Shown piece by piece: positions 27,829-41,297 of a stretch of 64,000 bases of DNA. Origin of the DNA: Citrus sinensis (lineage: Eukaryota; Streptophyta; Magnoliopsida; Sapindales; Rutaceae); assembly GCF_022201045.2 (NCBI RefSeq), contig NC_068557.1, forward strand, positions 26,141,501-26,205,500. The letters are read 5' to 3'. Within the stretch, counting starts at the first letter, position 1. Every line of letters begins with the position of its first letter. A program made the translations under genes and the position numbers. Under the pieces are notes generated by a model. It saw nothing but the letters and a program-made list of their open reading frames with translations. It searched no databases and had not been told where the DNA came from.

Positions 27829-29443
27829 CAAATTAAAACCTCTCAGTTTGTCACTCACTTGGATCGAGATTCCAATTTTCAACTGATTTTTATCATTTTT
27901 GTCCAAAAAATTTATGTTATTATAATTTCAACGGTCGTGAGTCGTGACTAATCCAAGGGGCTTTTTGATATTTATCATAAAAGTAAAGACCTATTTAACA
28001 TAAGGACTCCGCATTATCATCTTAATTAATAAGAGAAAGTATCAGGAGTCTGTAGGATAAATATCCGAACTTTTCAACTTCTTAATTTGGGTCAATGTCA
28101 TAGATACCCTTCAACTTAAAAAAATCGGTTCAGCTTGATCATATGAACCGGTTCGGTTTTGGTTCATGACCAAAGATGAATTTAAATTGGCTCCAAATTT
28201 TTTCTACCAAAAGTTCTAGGTTACCGAACTTATATTTTGTAGCACTCATATCCCATTATTGATAGTGGTGAAGCATAAATTTTCTTTATTGATATTGGTA
28301 AAATATAAATTGTGATTATTAATTAATGCATGATATAAGAGAAAGTTTTAGATGAGACAGATGTATCACGTTATTTATATATTTACTTAATTAAAATTAA
28401 ATTTATACATAGTGATTTTCAAATTGACCAATTATTATTGATGGGATAAAAATATTCATAATATATATCATGATTTTATTGGATGATTCTATTAAGATTA
28501 TCTCATATAAAACTTTCTCTCAATATAGATAAAAAAAAAAATGTCATTTGTCATTCAACATTTTAATACATTTATTCCTTTTATTTATACTACCCTAAAT
28601 AAATCAATTTATACGGAGAAAATTGTAGTTCTATGTTCACTATATTATAATGTTGCCTTTTGTAGCATTAAGGTATTAGATAGTGAAATACAAAGGAAAT
28701 GTATTTGTTTGGATTTTTGAAGTTGAATAAGGGGTCTAATGGTTTTTGCACTTTAAGGTTTGGTTAATTCCAAAATTTGATCTTAGGCCTTGTGATTAGA
28801 AAGCTCTAAAAATTATTAATATATATTTATTAATACTTAGTAATTTTTTAAAAAAAATTGAACTCAAAATTACTTGAGTGTAAATGTAATAGCTTCAAAA
28901 TTAGTTGACTGATTTTTAAGTAATTTAATTTACCTGGCCTGAGATAGATAAGTACTAAATATACATTTTAAAATTTGCCCAACCCTTTCTTTGAAAAAAA
29001 TAAAATAAAATAAAATTTTGAATGCAATATTATACTGCATATCATAAGTACTGCTAAAGATAATTCAATTAACAAAATGTGGCCAAAATGGACTTCATAT
29101 TTTCTTCCGACTGGAGGTGGGAGATGATGGCCGATGGGACCTACTAGGTTTCATTCAAAGTTCCAGTTTAGTAGGGTCCATAAATCCATTTGGCACTCTG
29201 AACTTGTGCAGTAAGGAGTTATATAATAAGATGTAACACATTATGTTTTTTATTTATAAAACGAAAACAATTAAGGACCTACATGATAATTATTCTCTTG
29301 AAAATTGAAAGAATCTCCTCATAAACATTATCACGTCTCACGTTTCTGTCTATGTGACAAATCAAAAACAGATCACAAACAATAGCAATCACAATCATAA
29401 TCATAAGAATAAGACATAACCCCTCTCAATTTTCATCCAACAG
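27829..29443. promoter_or_regulatory. Divergent intergenic region between S2P and ARPC2A
   Basis: About 1.6 kb between two start codons facing apart, so it must hold both promoters. It is AT-rich with no open frame worth calling and contains a small MITE at 28338-28520. The open frame at 27655-27951 on the plus strand is an antisense shadow of the first S2P exon. Confidence 0.7.
28338..28520. mobile_element. Small MITE (183 bp)
   Basis: Left end AGAGAAAGTTTTAGATGAGA and, reverse-complemented, right end AGAGAAAGTTTTATATGAGA: 20-bp terminal inverted repeats with one mismatch. The interior is AT-rich and non-coding. I could not settle the target-site duplication. It lies in the S2P/ARPC2A divergent promoter region. 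Confidence 0.6.
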
Positions 29444-32400
29444 ATGCTACTCTTACAGTCTCACTCGAGGTTCCTTCTTGAGGCTTTGTTGAATCGAGTT
29501 CAAAAGTAAGTTCTTATGAGCTTCTGCATTTTTATTACTCCATTTTTTGCTATTTGCTTGTACCAATTTCACACGAATTTTTGATATTGGTATTCTAATT
29601 TTGGTTGATTCTGCTCTGCAGTGTTGATAAAGCTACTGAGGTGGATTACCACTGGGTTGAGTTTGACGATGTTCGTTACCATGTTCAGGTAATTTAATCT
29701 AAACCCATTGGTTTAAATTAAAGTCTGAAGAAGCTGACGCTTGTCTTGAAACGGGTTATGTGAATTAATTTTTAAATTATTTGCAGGTGACGATGAAGAA
29801 TCCACATATAGTGTTACTATCAGTGTCGTTACCGGTCCCACCTCCTGAAACCATTTTCATTGGTGGGCTCCCATTTGGAGCCATAGAAGCTATAAAAGCG
29901 GCTTATGGAAATGTTGTACAGATTCTTGATCCTCCTAGGGATGGTTTTAATCTTACCTTGAAGCTTAATTTGTCAAAGCTTCCTCCAAATGAAGGTTCAA
30001 CGAGTTCCTTTTCTAAGGTCATTATAAGCTTGCTATTAATATGCCATAGACAATTAGGATCAGCATTTTAAAAGTTTTCATGTCCATATTCTTTTTGCAG
30101 ATTGTGACTTAATGGTGTTTTAGTTGATTAGAAAATTGAAACTCTCTGATTTCCTAGTGAAATGTCCTGGCTTTTTGAAACAAGTATTAATGTTGGTATT
30201 CTAGGAAGTTTAGGGGGTTCTTTTTTGTGTTGATGGATATTCCTTTGCAATAATGAATAGCTACACTAACAAATGCAATTGGAACGAAGATATAAATGTT
30301 GAGTCACTTGAGAGGCAAAGGAAATAAAGTGATGAGTTTGAGAGGCTGTCCAAATTTTAATCATAGTTTTATTGTTGATTACTACTTCTTGATTTTGAAG
30401 AGGGTATATTCTAGAATGAGCCATTAACATTCTTATGGCAGAAGCAGTTTTTTGATTGCCTTTTCTGTAGCTTCCTTCTTTTCACTGTCTGCTAATTTTT
30501 TATCTTGCTGCACAATGTTAGAGTGTCAATTGATGCTTCCTCTGAAAAAATATTGTCAATAGATGTTGTCTGACAAATACTTTGACAATTGTTATGAGAA
30601 TGAAGGGAAACTTGTAATGTTTTTAGCGATGAAATCCATAACTTGCCTCAACTGGGACATAAGAAGAAGCTGATGATCAGGTTTTGTTAGAAAACTTGTT
30701 GCCTTAAATATGTGTGTCTACAACTTTTAGCACATAGCTTGAGGTTGTCTGTACCTATACCATCATTTGCAAGTAACCATCATCTATCCATTTTTGTTTA
30801 GTCGTCATTGAGCTGTACACCAATAATCATGCAGTGAATAGCTGCTTCCGATATTAGGGAATTGAAAATTTGCGTTCGTTTTGCGGTGATACATGAGTAA
30901 TTGGTGGGTGAGTCTGTTTTTCCTGTCCTGGTTGATATCCAAGCAACTGCATGATATGCAGTTTGAGTGAATATGATAGGGAAGATGGGACATTTCTTGA
31001 AGATAGTTGCAAAGTCTTATGTGTTCTAGCCCTGACTGATTGTAGTGCCACGTGGACCACAAAACCCATAATATACATAAACAAAATGAACTGGCCTCTA
31101 AATTTTTATTCTTTTAATCACTTTTAGTACCATTTTTGACAGTTTTTATTTTGATTTTCTGCAGAGAACAAACATGCTCTTTTGGTGAAGATTGCATCTG
31201 TTAGGGAAGTGGTGTTAGGTGCCCCATTAAGAGTAGTACTAAAACATCTTGCATCAAAGACTGTTGCTTCTGATATAGATCAGCTTCTTGCCCTTGTGCA
31301 TCGACCGAAGGAGTCATTTTTCCTTATTCCTCAGGTACAGTGATAAGTCTCTTTTAGCTGTGTTGGTTCTCCTTGTTATATATTTATCATTATTTTGTAC
31401 AATAGAATTTGGCAAAACTTGATTCCAAGAGAAATCTTTCAGAGCTGAATATCATTTTCCCTCTTCTCTTTCTTACTCCATATTTTTTTCATCTGAGAGT
31501 TGTTTTCACTTTTAGTCCTTCTATAAAGATGGATCTGTTATTTTTCAAATTGAGGTCTTATGTTTTTGCAGAGCTTGTGTGATCTGGGTACTTGTCCACA
31601 TGGCTTTTCATTTATTTACATGTATGATGTGGCAATACTTCTGGTTTATGTGAGTAAACAGTGCACTTGTTAATGCAGGCAGAAAAGGTGACTGTGGTGT
31701 TTCCTATGCGATTCAATGACTCCATAGATACTGTTCTTGCTACTTCCTTCCTGCAGGTACAGTTAGTAAATAATCTTGCCTACTAGCTTGAAGTTTTGAT
31801 ATTGCAACATGGATTCAAAATATTGGTGGCAATTCATATTGGCAAGTTGCGTTTCTGTTGTGTTGAGGTAGGGGTGTCAAATGATTGGGGTCAACTCAAA
31901 CACAACCTGTTTAATTGATCATGTGAGGGATTTAAAAGCCAAAACGAATAGAACCCACTTATTAGTGGATAACATGACACGACTTTTTACACAAGTTTGT
32001 CCGACATTACCCGTTAAACAAATTCAAATCGAATGGTTCTAGTCATTAAACAATCTGAGACAACACAGATAACAATTTGTATCATTAAACAAATTCACAG
32101 GTTAGGGGATACAATCTGAGCTTGATACATCTATTTATTGGGTTAAATGGACTGATACAAATATAACATGGACACGATTAAGTTCAACTTTATCCCACTA
32201 AGTTGATGTTATCTTTGTTTTGTGTTGGTGGGTCATGTTACAAATTGTCACTCCTAATTCAAAATATCAAGGATTGTTCAGAACCAACTTTTACTTCCCT
32301 CAAACGTAGATTCTATGAATTTTCTAGATTATTAAAAGATTGATGATTGCTATTTTGCATGAAGGTTTAGCTTCAATTTGTATTTTTCTGTAATGTTTCC

Positions 32401-33402
32401 TTTATTCTCCTTGGGTATTCAGGAATTTGTGGAAGCAAGACGTACTGCTGGACTTAATAACGCACCTCTTTGCATGTGGTCCTCTTCTCCGCCACTGGAA
32501 CTGAAGGGAGTTCCTTCTGAAACGTTATCTGCCAATGCTGGATTTGTTACTTTTGGTAATATCAGATGAATGAGTACAGATTGTTTCTTTCTTTTTTATT
32601 CTTGTTATAACTTTTTAATGTTTTCAACCCACTGTAGTGATATTTCCCCGACACGTGGAAGGGAAAAAATTGGATCGTACAGTTTGGAATTTATCAACTT
32701 TCCATGCATATGTTAGTTATCATGTTAAGGTGGGTTTCCTTATCAATCGTTCAATACTTAGTAGTTTATCTCAAACTCTTGCATAGATTAGAATGGTAAC
32801 GTGAAATAAAAAAACGATGCAAAGCACGTTGTGCCAAGATCATACTTGGTATTTTTCAGTTGGATAATCTTTGATTATTTTATCTTTATTTGAGTTTTAC
32901 CATTTGCCATTGAGCTGTGCTTACTTTGACTTGATTCTTCACAATTTATTTCCACTAATCTTTCTCAGTGCTCGGAGGGTTTCATGCATACACGAATGAG
33001 GCGTCGTGTAGAATCTATGATTCGGGTAGTACTTCCACTTTCTTTTGGCTATTTTCTTTAAGTTTTCTGGGTTGCTTTGTTATTAGTTTAAAATTTGACC
33101 AAAAAAAAACTATTTTAATTATTCTCTTTGGGGAGATATATTATTTTACATGCTCAGTTTCTAACCAATGCAAGACTTTTAATGTTCCATAGACGTTGGA
33201 TCGTGCAAAACCCGACGCAGAGAAGTTAAAGAAATCTACGAGTAACAAATCTTTCAAACGGCTGGTAAGTGGTCAGATTGGTTGTCTTTATATCCACCCT
33301 GTCAAATGAAAGTGATTAATTTCGGCTACATTTTTTAATTTACATGTTGGATTGTAGAGCCTCAAGGATCTGAAGGACCATCGCTCTAATTCAATGTCAT
33401 GA
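29444..33402 (+). CDS. ARPC2A: Actin-related protein 2/3 complex subunit 2A (ARPC2/p34), 327 aa
   Basis: Core scaffolding subunit of the Arp2/3 complex, which nucleates branched actin; in Arabidopsis loss of it (DISTORTED2) gives distorted trichomes and pavement cells. Exons: 29444-29505, 29622-29688, 29787-29994, 31165-31334, 31679-31756, 32423-32555, 32638-32729, 32969-33025, 33193-33264, 33358-33402; 984 nt in frame. The N-terminus MLLLQSHSRFLLEALL and the following FDDVRYHVQVTMKNPH and LDPPRDGFNLTLKLN stretches are typical of plant ARPC2A, and the Arc-p34 domain fills nearly the whole chain. Intron 3 is the longest (1.17 kb); intron 5 contains a hAT-type MITE. The C-terminus is Lys/Arg/Ser-rich. 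TAF11 follows in the same direction 0.9 kb downstream. Confidence 0.95.
31869..32256. mobile_element. hAT-type MITE inside ARPC2A intron 5 (388 bp)
   Basis: Starts TAGGGGTGTCAAATGAT and ends in the complement of TAGGAGTGACAATTTGT, the TAGGG-type inverted ends common in plant hAT MITEs. No open frame. The expected 8-bp duplication is not present next to the ends. ATTCAAAATAT does occur directly right of the element (32257-32267) and again 45 bp left of it (31813-31823). Confidence 0.65.
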
Positions 33403-34302
33403 TGATGAAGACATGGTCAGAATGCCTTCTGTTAGAGATGGAAACGGAAAAACACCCAGGGTTTGATAACTTAACTGCATATGTCTGGGCAGAAGAAGAC
33501 TGCCAGCTAGTTCTATTTATTTATTCGGCTTCCTGAGAAGAGGAGAAGGGCAGCGGGTTTTTCTGTTAGGTGCTGATGTGTACTTACATTTTTTCTTTTC
33601 TGTATCTGGTCCCGTTATAAACAAGGAATTCCAATTTGTTAGGTTATTCTTTTGGAGTTTAATATTAGTCATTTTGTCTTTCTTTTCAAACATTGATTTA
33701 CCCCCTTTTTTTATTCTAATTTATTATTATTATTTCTTTAAGATGCAATTGAATTGTACCAATGTGATGGAGCTGGATGGTATATTTACATTTTTCTCCC
33801 TGAGTGTCTTTGGAGCTGAATGAGTTAATGGCTTTCTGCCAACATTTTACCTGGGTGACAGAAATTCCTGTAACTCTAGTATGGTATGCAGATGCAATAC
33901 TAAAAATTGTAAATTTGATAAAAACTGAGGGACATATTAGTAAAATGGAATAGAAGCACAAGACTTCTTTTATGAAAGGCTTCACTCAGACTGATTGGAC
34001 TACATTGTTTTTATAATAGGCTGGGCCACAACTAGTCCATCGGATACAAGAATAAAGAAATTTCTTATTACGGTCGGCGTCATCCAGCTCGGTCCTGGGC
34101 AAATTGGCGTTAACCCATCGCCGTCCACAGTAACTAACACCTGGCCCACGCTGCTGCCCTCTCTTCTCCATTATGCGAAATTGAGGTATTGCTTTTTGTT
34201 AATCTAATTTATTTTTACTATTCAATTTAGGGTTTTGGCTTTTTAGAAACCCTAGGGTCTAGGTCAATTAAGAAATTGCATCGTATGGTATTGGTTCAGA
34301 GG

Positions 34303-35267
34303 ATGAAGCAGTCAAAGGACCCATTTGAGGCAGCATTGGAGGAATCGCCCGGGGATTCCCCGGATGAGTTAGAGATTGAGACTCAACCTCAGACTGGTAC
34401 CGCTGCTGGTTCTGCCACTGCCGCCGTTACCGGCGAGTTAGAAGATGAGTTTGATAATCTAGAGAGTCAAGCTCCAATGTCCGTGTCTGCTGGCCCTGCT
34501 GCTAAGATGACCATGTCCAAGAATAAAGATGAGTATGACGAAGAAGACGACGAAAACGTGGATGTGGAACTTGGCAAGTTCCCTTCTAGTTCTGACCCTG
34601 CTAAGATGGCCAAGATGCAAGCTATTCTTAATCAGTTCACTGAGGACCAGATGAATCGGTACGAGTCCTTTCGGAGATCTGCACTTCAGAAGTCCAACAT
34701 GAGAAGGGTATTTATTGCATCCCTTAACTCTTTGAACTTGGTTCGATTGTTTATGTTCTCCGTGACTTTATTGTATTGATTACATTTCTCTTGTTTTGTG
34801 AAAGCAGTTGTTGGTGAGCATCACCGGGAGCCAGAAAATTTCTTTACCAATGACAATTGTGGTCTGTGGGATTGCTAAAATGTTTGTGGGTGAACTTGTT
34901 GAAACAGGTTTTTGTGTTAATGTTACCCAAATTTTGTTTGCAAATTGATGAATATGTTAAGTAAAAGATAGTCATGTGGCTAGGGGAAAGGTCTGAATAC
35001 TTCAAACAGTAATGGTTTAATGCTTTTTTTTACAGTCTTTAGAAACCCAAAACCTTAGCTATGAATTGGTGGTTTGTGTAATATGCATCAAAGATTGTGT
35101 TTAGAAGTTTGAATCACCTTTTCGTCTGTGGTTGTGCAGCTCGAATGGTTATGACGGAGAGGAATGAATCTGGGCCAATCAGGCCTTGCCACATCAGAGA
35201 AGCTTATAGACGACTAAAGCTTGAGGGCAAAGTACCAAAGAGATCAGTTCCAAGGTTGTTCCGATAA
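34303..35267 (+). CDS. TAF11: TFIID subunit TAF11, 210 aa
   Basis: TBP-associated factor 11, a histone-fold subunit of general transcription factor TFIID that pairs with TAF13. Exons 34303-34707, 34808-34907, 35140-35267; 633 nt in frame. The first ~100 residues are acidic and low in complexity (DEYDEEDDENVDVEL). The C-terminal half carries the conserved TAFII28 histone fold from about QFTEDQMNRYESFRRSAL through GIAKMFVGELVETARMVM, ending KVPKRSVPRLFR. Start: the ATG opening MKQSKDPFEAAL matches the plant family N-terminus. An ATG six codons upstream in frame (34285) is possible; the still longer frame starts at TTG. Nuclear. Confidence 0.94.
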
Positions 35268-38200
35268 CTGCAAATATTCTGATTTCTTATTATTTAGGTA
35301 AGCTGGAGTACGCTTGTAAAGCTGTGATTTAGTTTTCAAGCATGCATAAACCACTTTGGTGATTATGCATTTTGAGATCTCATTTTGCCCGCTTGAATTG
35401 TCTGTTATGATAAGGTAATCAAACTAGACAGGGCATGATTTTACTGATGTCTGTTTCAACTTTTCTTGACATACATGATATGATATATATCAAAATGCAT
35501 AATCAACCTAGTGAATTTAGGGCAAGTCTATGAATGAAAATATAGTAGCTTTAGTGTTTGGTTAACAACTTATTTATGACACCTCATGACTCCATTTATC
35601 ATTTTAACAGCTAGAGAGTTCATTTCTCAGCAGCTGATTGGGTAAAAAGATTATGCACCTCGGTTCCAAACAGGTCCTAAAACTCCAATATTCAAATCCT
35701 TTTTTGCTCTTGCATGCTTGTAATGCTGTCTAGCATCACCGGGTTATTTTTCAACATACAATCTAGAACGGCAAAAGCAAAACGACGAAGACGGCTGAGA
35801 AGTAGAAGATATATGTTGCTTTGCAAGGCTGAAAATAATGTATATGCAGCCCTTCCTCCCTGAAATGGGGGATTGTGATGTTGCAGTTAGTGGATTGTTC
35901 TTGTAATTGTGTGGCTCAAGAATTTTGCACTGAGATGTGAAGTTAAATGAAGCAGCAAACAGCTGTCGTTTGTCCTCTTTCTTTGTCATATGATTTGTAT
36001 ATGTGATCTTTTTTGTTATATAAACGTGAACTTTATGCCCCTTGTATCTACCATAGAACACAAATAGAATAACAAAATCTTTTTAACATTTTTTGGCAAA
36101 AGATCTTAGTAAATCAACCAATATTTACATGCCAGGCATGCTATTAGGGAGACATGACATCTTGGGGGTATTATACATCATCAACAAAAAATAACAAAAT
36201 ATGGCATTATTTGACATGAGAACCAGCCTCTTTGCCGCCACATTTGGCAAACATTCATGGTTAGAAAATTAAGTAGGGAAGGATCCCACTCCTCGAAAAG
36301 TGAACAAATAAATGAACAGAATAATTCGACGATCTCCGTTGTCAAAAACTTGCGAGATTTCGAACTGTTTTGGAGATATACGAATCAAGAGTCAAGTTCT
36401 CTGCTAGATTGATAGATGGAAATTCTCGTAGTTGAGGAGCTGTTTATTAGGTGAAATTTATGGAAATTGGAGGTTTTTTTCCTTTTTTTTCCACCGAAAC
36501 TACTAGATTCCTTGTAGGTTTTAGAATCTTGACGCATGGAAAATTATAAAGAAAGATGCCTTTTGTTTTCTGAATTAGGATCTGATGATGACTGCGCGAA
36601 GCTAATGATGTGTTGATGGTATTTTAGTCTTTTTAATCCCCGTGAAAATAGCTTAGACTGTCAATATTTTAAGCTCACAACGTCACGCTCACGCCTCCGA
36701 GTAATCATTAGTTTAAAATAAGATTTCGAACCCTACACCTATGACCACACTTACATTTTTACCTTCCGAAAAAAAAAAAAAAAGGTTATTTGTATAATTT
36801 TTTGCAAATATAAAAATTATTATTCAATCAATAAAAATGATAAATTTCCTCAAGAAATTCTGAAAATCTTTCTATTCGTTCACTAAACAAGTGTACGGGT
36901 ATATTAATTATGTATTATTATTATTTGTTTTTTAATCACAAACTTCATCACACCCTATCTCCATGCACAAATACATATATTTATAATTTAAATGTTTTCG
37001 TTTAAAATTGAATATCATTATTAAGTTTAGATAGTTAGGGCTCATTTACATTTATTTTTAGGAGGTTCAAAAGTGATTTTGAAAAGTTAAAAATCAATTT
37101 TAGTATTTGGTAAATTTTTTAAAAAATTATTTTTGTCAAAAGTCACTCTATCTTGTAGCAGCTTTTTAAAAAGTAAGAAATGAGTAATTTTTAAAATCTG
37201 ATTTTGATAATGATTTTTATATTTAATATAATTTCATATATATGGTTATATACATATTAAAAATCTAAAATTATCCTTACAAGTTAGAAAATAAAATTAT
37301 TAACTTTAAAGAGATTATTATTACTACTTATTATATTGAGATAACAAAATAAAAATAAATTAATAATATAAAATATTTATTTTAATTATCAATTATTACA
37401 TACACAAAATTAAAAATATTTTATGCATGTTTATAAATGTGTAAATAAATTATGTTCAGCATTATGTCTAATTCAATTATTTATATTTTTACAACAGATT
37501 TATAGTAAGATTTACCTTACACATGATTGTTTTTAAAACTCACAATATTTTTTAAAATAAATTTTACCAAATGTTTAACTGATTATCTTTACAGCTGATT
37601 ATTTTACAGCACGACTAATAGCAATTATTTTAAAAGCTACATCATTACCAAATTAGCTCTTAGTTGGAATACCTACTTATGTGTCACCAATCTTTTTAAT
37701 ACCATGTGCATGTTATTAATTGATTTTATTATCAATTAGTAGCATATTGTTTTTATAACTTACTCAATTGATGACACATAAAATGTAGCACTATTAAGTA
37801 TTCCAATTAACTATACAAAGTGAATAAGCATAATGTTATGCGTTTGGAAAAAAATGATGTCAAATATTTTCAAAATAATGGAATGTATATAAAAAATAAT
37901 AATAATAAATGATAAAATTACGAAAGAGAGTTAGGGTTAATGTTAGGAAACAATGAGTTGTTAGGGTTTTATGACGCAGGATAGGCTTATTAAGCAAAAG
38001 TATAGAGCAATTAAATGTTAATAATTATCATGAAAAAATTTAATTAATAATATTGTAAAGATAAAGAAGCTTTCACTATGACTATAAATGGAAACACAAA
38101 ATTAGGTCACGGAGTCAAATTAAACTTTATAAATAATAACATCTAGGCCCCTAATGTTTTGAAAACCTTGAATAAAATACACAGGTTTTCTTTTTGTGTC

Positions 38201-38762
38201 AAATAATTCAAAAACAATTGAAACACCGAGTCGCTAAAGGGCATTTGAGTCATTTTAAGAGTATACAAGGAGAAATGTCTGCTCTTGGCGGAGAATATAT
38301 AAAATCCAGGGATCTAGATGTTATTATGCCAATCACTTTATGGGGAGAAAAACAAAACAAAGAAGAAAAAATAAAATAAAACTAAGAAGGTGATCACTGA
38401 TTAAAAGCACGTCCCTCCTTGCCAAAGATTAAAAGCCTACTGTACTAATTACCGCTCCATTATTTATAATTTTATATTTATGTTTGATTTATTTATAATA
38501 GTATTTATATAAATAATATGGGCATCGCCTCAACACAGCACCACAGCAGGTTTCCTTCCTCCATTGTTTGTTCATCCTCAACAACTCTCTCTGCCTTTCC
38601 CCCCCCCCCCTCTCTCCCCCCCCCCTCCCTTTTTTCTTTTCTTTCTTTTGTTGTAAGAATAAAGAAAGGAAAAAAAAAACTGAAGAACGTCGCCGTTTCA
38701 TATTGAAGATTACCCTACGCTGCTTTTCCATTCAACACTTGTTTTAGTTGTTCCCGTTGATA
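35268..38762. other. Intergenic region between TAF11 and the DUF1639 gene
   Basis: No gene is supported. The first few hundred bases are probably TAF11 3'UTR. The rest is AT-rich with a degenerate MITE (37038-37660). A C-rich and CT-rich tract near 38590-38650 is probably in the leader of the DUF1639 gene. Confidence 0.65.
37038..37660. mobile_element. Degenerate MITE (about 620 bp)
   Basis: Left end GGGCTCATTTACA; right end read inward AGAGCTAATTTGGTAATG. Internal tracts near both ends are related in opposite orientation (TTTGGTAAATTTTTTAAAA on the left, TTTGGTAAAATTTATTTT from the right). The flanks TAGTTA and TAGTTG could be an eroded target-site duplication. The element is old and non-coding. 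Confidence 0.5.
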
Positions 38763-41297
38763 ATGATGAGGTTTGCCTTCAATGACCCTCTTCGTCTCAT
38801 CTGCTCGCACGCACATGCCCTTCTGGGGGATGGGCTGCTTTGTTTGTATGAGATTTAATGGATCCAATGAGATTCGGCCGTTGCATCGTGCTGTTTATAT
38901 CCGCAAACTATAATGGAATTTGAGCTGAAACAAATTGTTTATATGTTGTTAATTGATCGACCGGCGGATCTTTTGATTCCTCATTTTGGTTGTTTTCTTT
39001 TACAGATATCAGAGAGTGAGCCCAGATTATAATCCGCTGAGCAATAATGGCTCAAAATCCAGCTTCAGATGTAGAGAAGAAGGTGAAAACGGGACCAAAA
39101 CCGTCCTAACCACTACCAACGGAATTGAGAGCGGCTTCAGATTCAGATCCCCATCGAAGCCGCCGCCGCCGCCGCCGTCACAAGAAAACAACAATACCAA
39201 TCACTATAATCATAGTATTAACAACAACAACAATACGACTACGACTGCTTCTGCTTCTCCGCTCTCAGACCACAACAAGCTTAGCAACGGTAGAGGAGGA
39301 GATGTGTTGCTGCAATTGCAGTGGGGTCACAAAAAGAGAGCAAGGCTTTCTAGAACTGAGATCCGTTCACTCAGTGTCAATGATGATTCTTCGTCTTCTT
39401 CTCCTTTCCATAGAAGAGCAGGATCTCCCTTCATCGACAAGCCTCCGCCCCCACCGCCTCACTTTCACCCTTCCAATGCTACCTCTACCTCCACTAGACC
39501 TTCTAATCTCAGAACCAAAGATTCCTCCGGATTCATTAACAACAGGTACCAAATTATTATTATTATTATTTTTTGAACTTTTTCATTGTTCTTAATTTTA
39601 CGTTTATGTTTTTCTCTGGGTTAAGAGTTTTCTCTTTTACTTTGTATGTGGTGGGGAATGATTTAATTTTATTTGATTTTATTTATTTATTTATTTTTTA
39701 GGGGGTTTATTGGTTGATGGGAAAGAATTTTGGGTCAATCAATTTGGGTTAGGATCTACTGTTCTAACCCATCACTCCTTATTTGTGTGAAGAGGCTTCT
39801 CTAAACGATTTGCAAACTTTTTTTTTTTTAATTTTTATTAGTGAGTTTACTTTTATACCCTTTAAAAGATGAGCAAATGAATGATCTCTTGGCATTTGGA
39901 CTATCCACCACCTTTTACCCATCCCCCCTTCCGGTTCATCTTAACTTGTTTTCTTTGATGGAGTCATTGATTAATGCTTTTGTCCGGATCTTGAAAATGA
40001 TGCCATCTCTTTGAAAATTCATTTTTTAGTCCTCCTTTTACTATCTAATTGAATTTTTCGAATATTTCTTTCCCAAAATTACATTGTGTGTTGTTTTTGT
40101 TTTTCATATATTTCACTTGTTAGTGTTAAATATTAATTTCTGGTCTTTTTTTATTTTTCTGGTGCTGTCCGAGTATTTTGTTGTGTGCTTGTGAAAGAGT
40201 CAATAAAATTCGATCAACATTTACCATGATCAGGAATATAGAAGATCGACCCGCAGCAGCAAATGGGTCTCCATCACGAAACGCAGCCGGTGATAGTAGC
40301 CGGGGTGTTTCAAGATCTGCCGTTGGCAAAAGATCTCCTCATTCATCAGAAAAATTGGACAAAAAGATACGAAAAGACGAGAACACAACAAATGGATCTA
40401 TAACAAGAGCTGATAGTGCTGCAACTACAACCCCAGTTCGATCAGAGCAAGAGACTCGGGCTGGAGCTGTAGCTGCAGGTGCCGCCGGTACAAGTAACAC
40501 AGTAGTTTCAGTTTCAGTTTCAGTTGCCCAAAAGGTTAATGCGGAAGTGATCGAGTGGCCAAAGATATATGTTGCCTTGTCTAGAAAGGAGAAAGAAGAT
40601 GACTTTCTAGCTATGAAAGGCACAAAGCTCCCTCATAGACCCAAGAAAAGAGCCAAGAATATTGATAGAACTCTCCAGGTACCACACAATAACCAAAAGC
40701 CACGGATTAAAGAAAGAAGAAAGATAAAATGAATCTGTTTTTTTTTTTTTTTCAAAAAAAATAATTTATTTATATCTTTCCTTATCTGTTTACCTAATTT
40801 TCATTTTCATAAACAAGCATTATATTTGTTCATTTATTTTATTTTTGGTGTTTATTTGGCAGTATTGTTTTCCGGGGATGTGGCTCTCTGATTTAACGAA
40901 GAGTCGGTATGAGGTTAGAGAGAAGAAAAGTGTCAAGAAGGTGATTAATTTTCCTCTTCAGTCTCCCTTGTTTCTTTTTAAAAATAAAAATACAAATAAA
41001 AGGGCTAAAGGCGAATAAATTTCAATTAGGTGTTTGTTTTTTTCTTTTAAAATTAATCAGGCATTTAGTTTAAGCGTCGAATACACGGTTGCAAAAGAGA
41101 CATGGCGTGCATGTCTTATAATATTATTTATATAGGTTACAGATTAATGGGTCCTACTACTATTACCTAATGAATCATTTCTTTTTTTTTTTTAAAAAAA
41201 AAAAGAAAAATACTGAAATAGTTTAGAATATTTTTGTGAACAGCAAAAGCGAAGAGGGCTGAAAGGAATGGAGAGCATGGAGAGTGATTCTGAGTAG
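38763..41297 (+). CDS. DUF1639 family protein, 374 aa, function unknown
   Basis: Plant-specific protein of unknown function. Exons: 38763-38770 (only ATG ATG AG), 39006-39545, 40234-40678, 40863-40940, 41244-41297; 1125 nt in frame. The DUF1639 core lies at the C-terminus: EWPKIYVALSRKEKEDDFLA, then a KGTKLPHRPKKRAK basic cluster, FPGMWLSDLTKSRYEVREKK and the final RRGLKGMESMESDSE. The N-terminal two-thirds is low-complexity (Pro runs, Asn/Thr/Ser tracts) with a basic HKKRARLSR patch, so nuclear localisation is plausible but unproven. The start is inferred: the large exon has no ATG in frame and a stop lies just upstream, while ATGATGAG|GT at 38763 joins in phase to give MMRYQRVSPD. The body is certain; the first exon is likely. 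Confidence 0.85.

Noticed and set aside
27655..27951. 98-codon open frame on the plus strand
   Set aside because: Antisense shadow of the first S2P exon; the sense frame has clear family features and splices in phase.
38590..38640. C-run tract considered as a structured or coding element
   Set aside because: Simple C-rich/CT-rich leader-type sequence; the open frames around it are pure low complexity.
38986..39005. Start of the DUF1639 protein at MVVFFYRYQRV
   Set aside because: The first codon is TTG and the segment is intron ending in TTTTACAG; no ATG is present.
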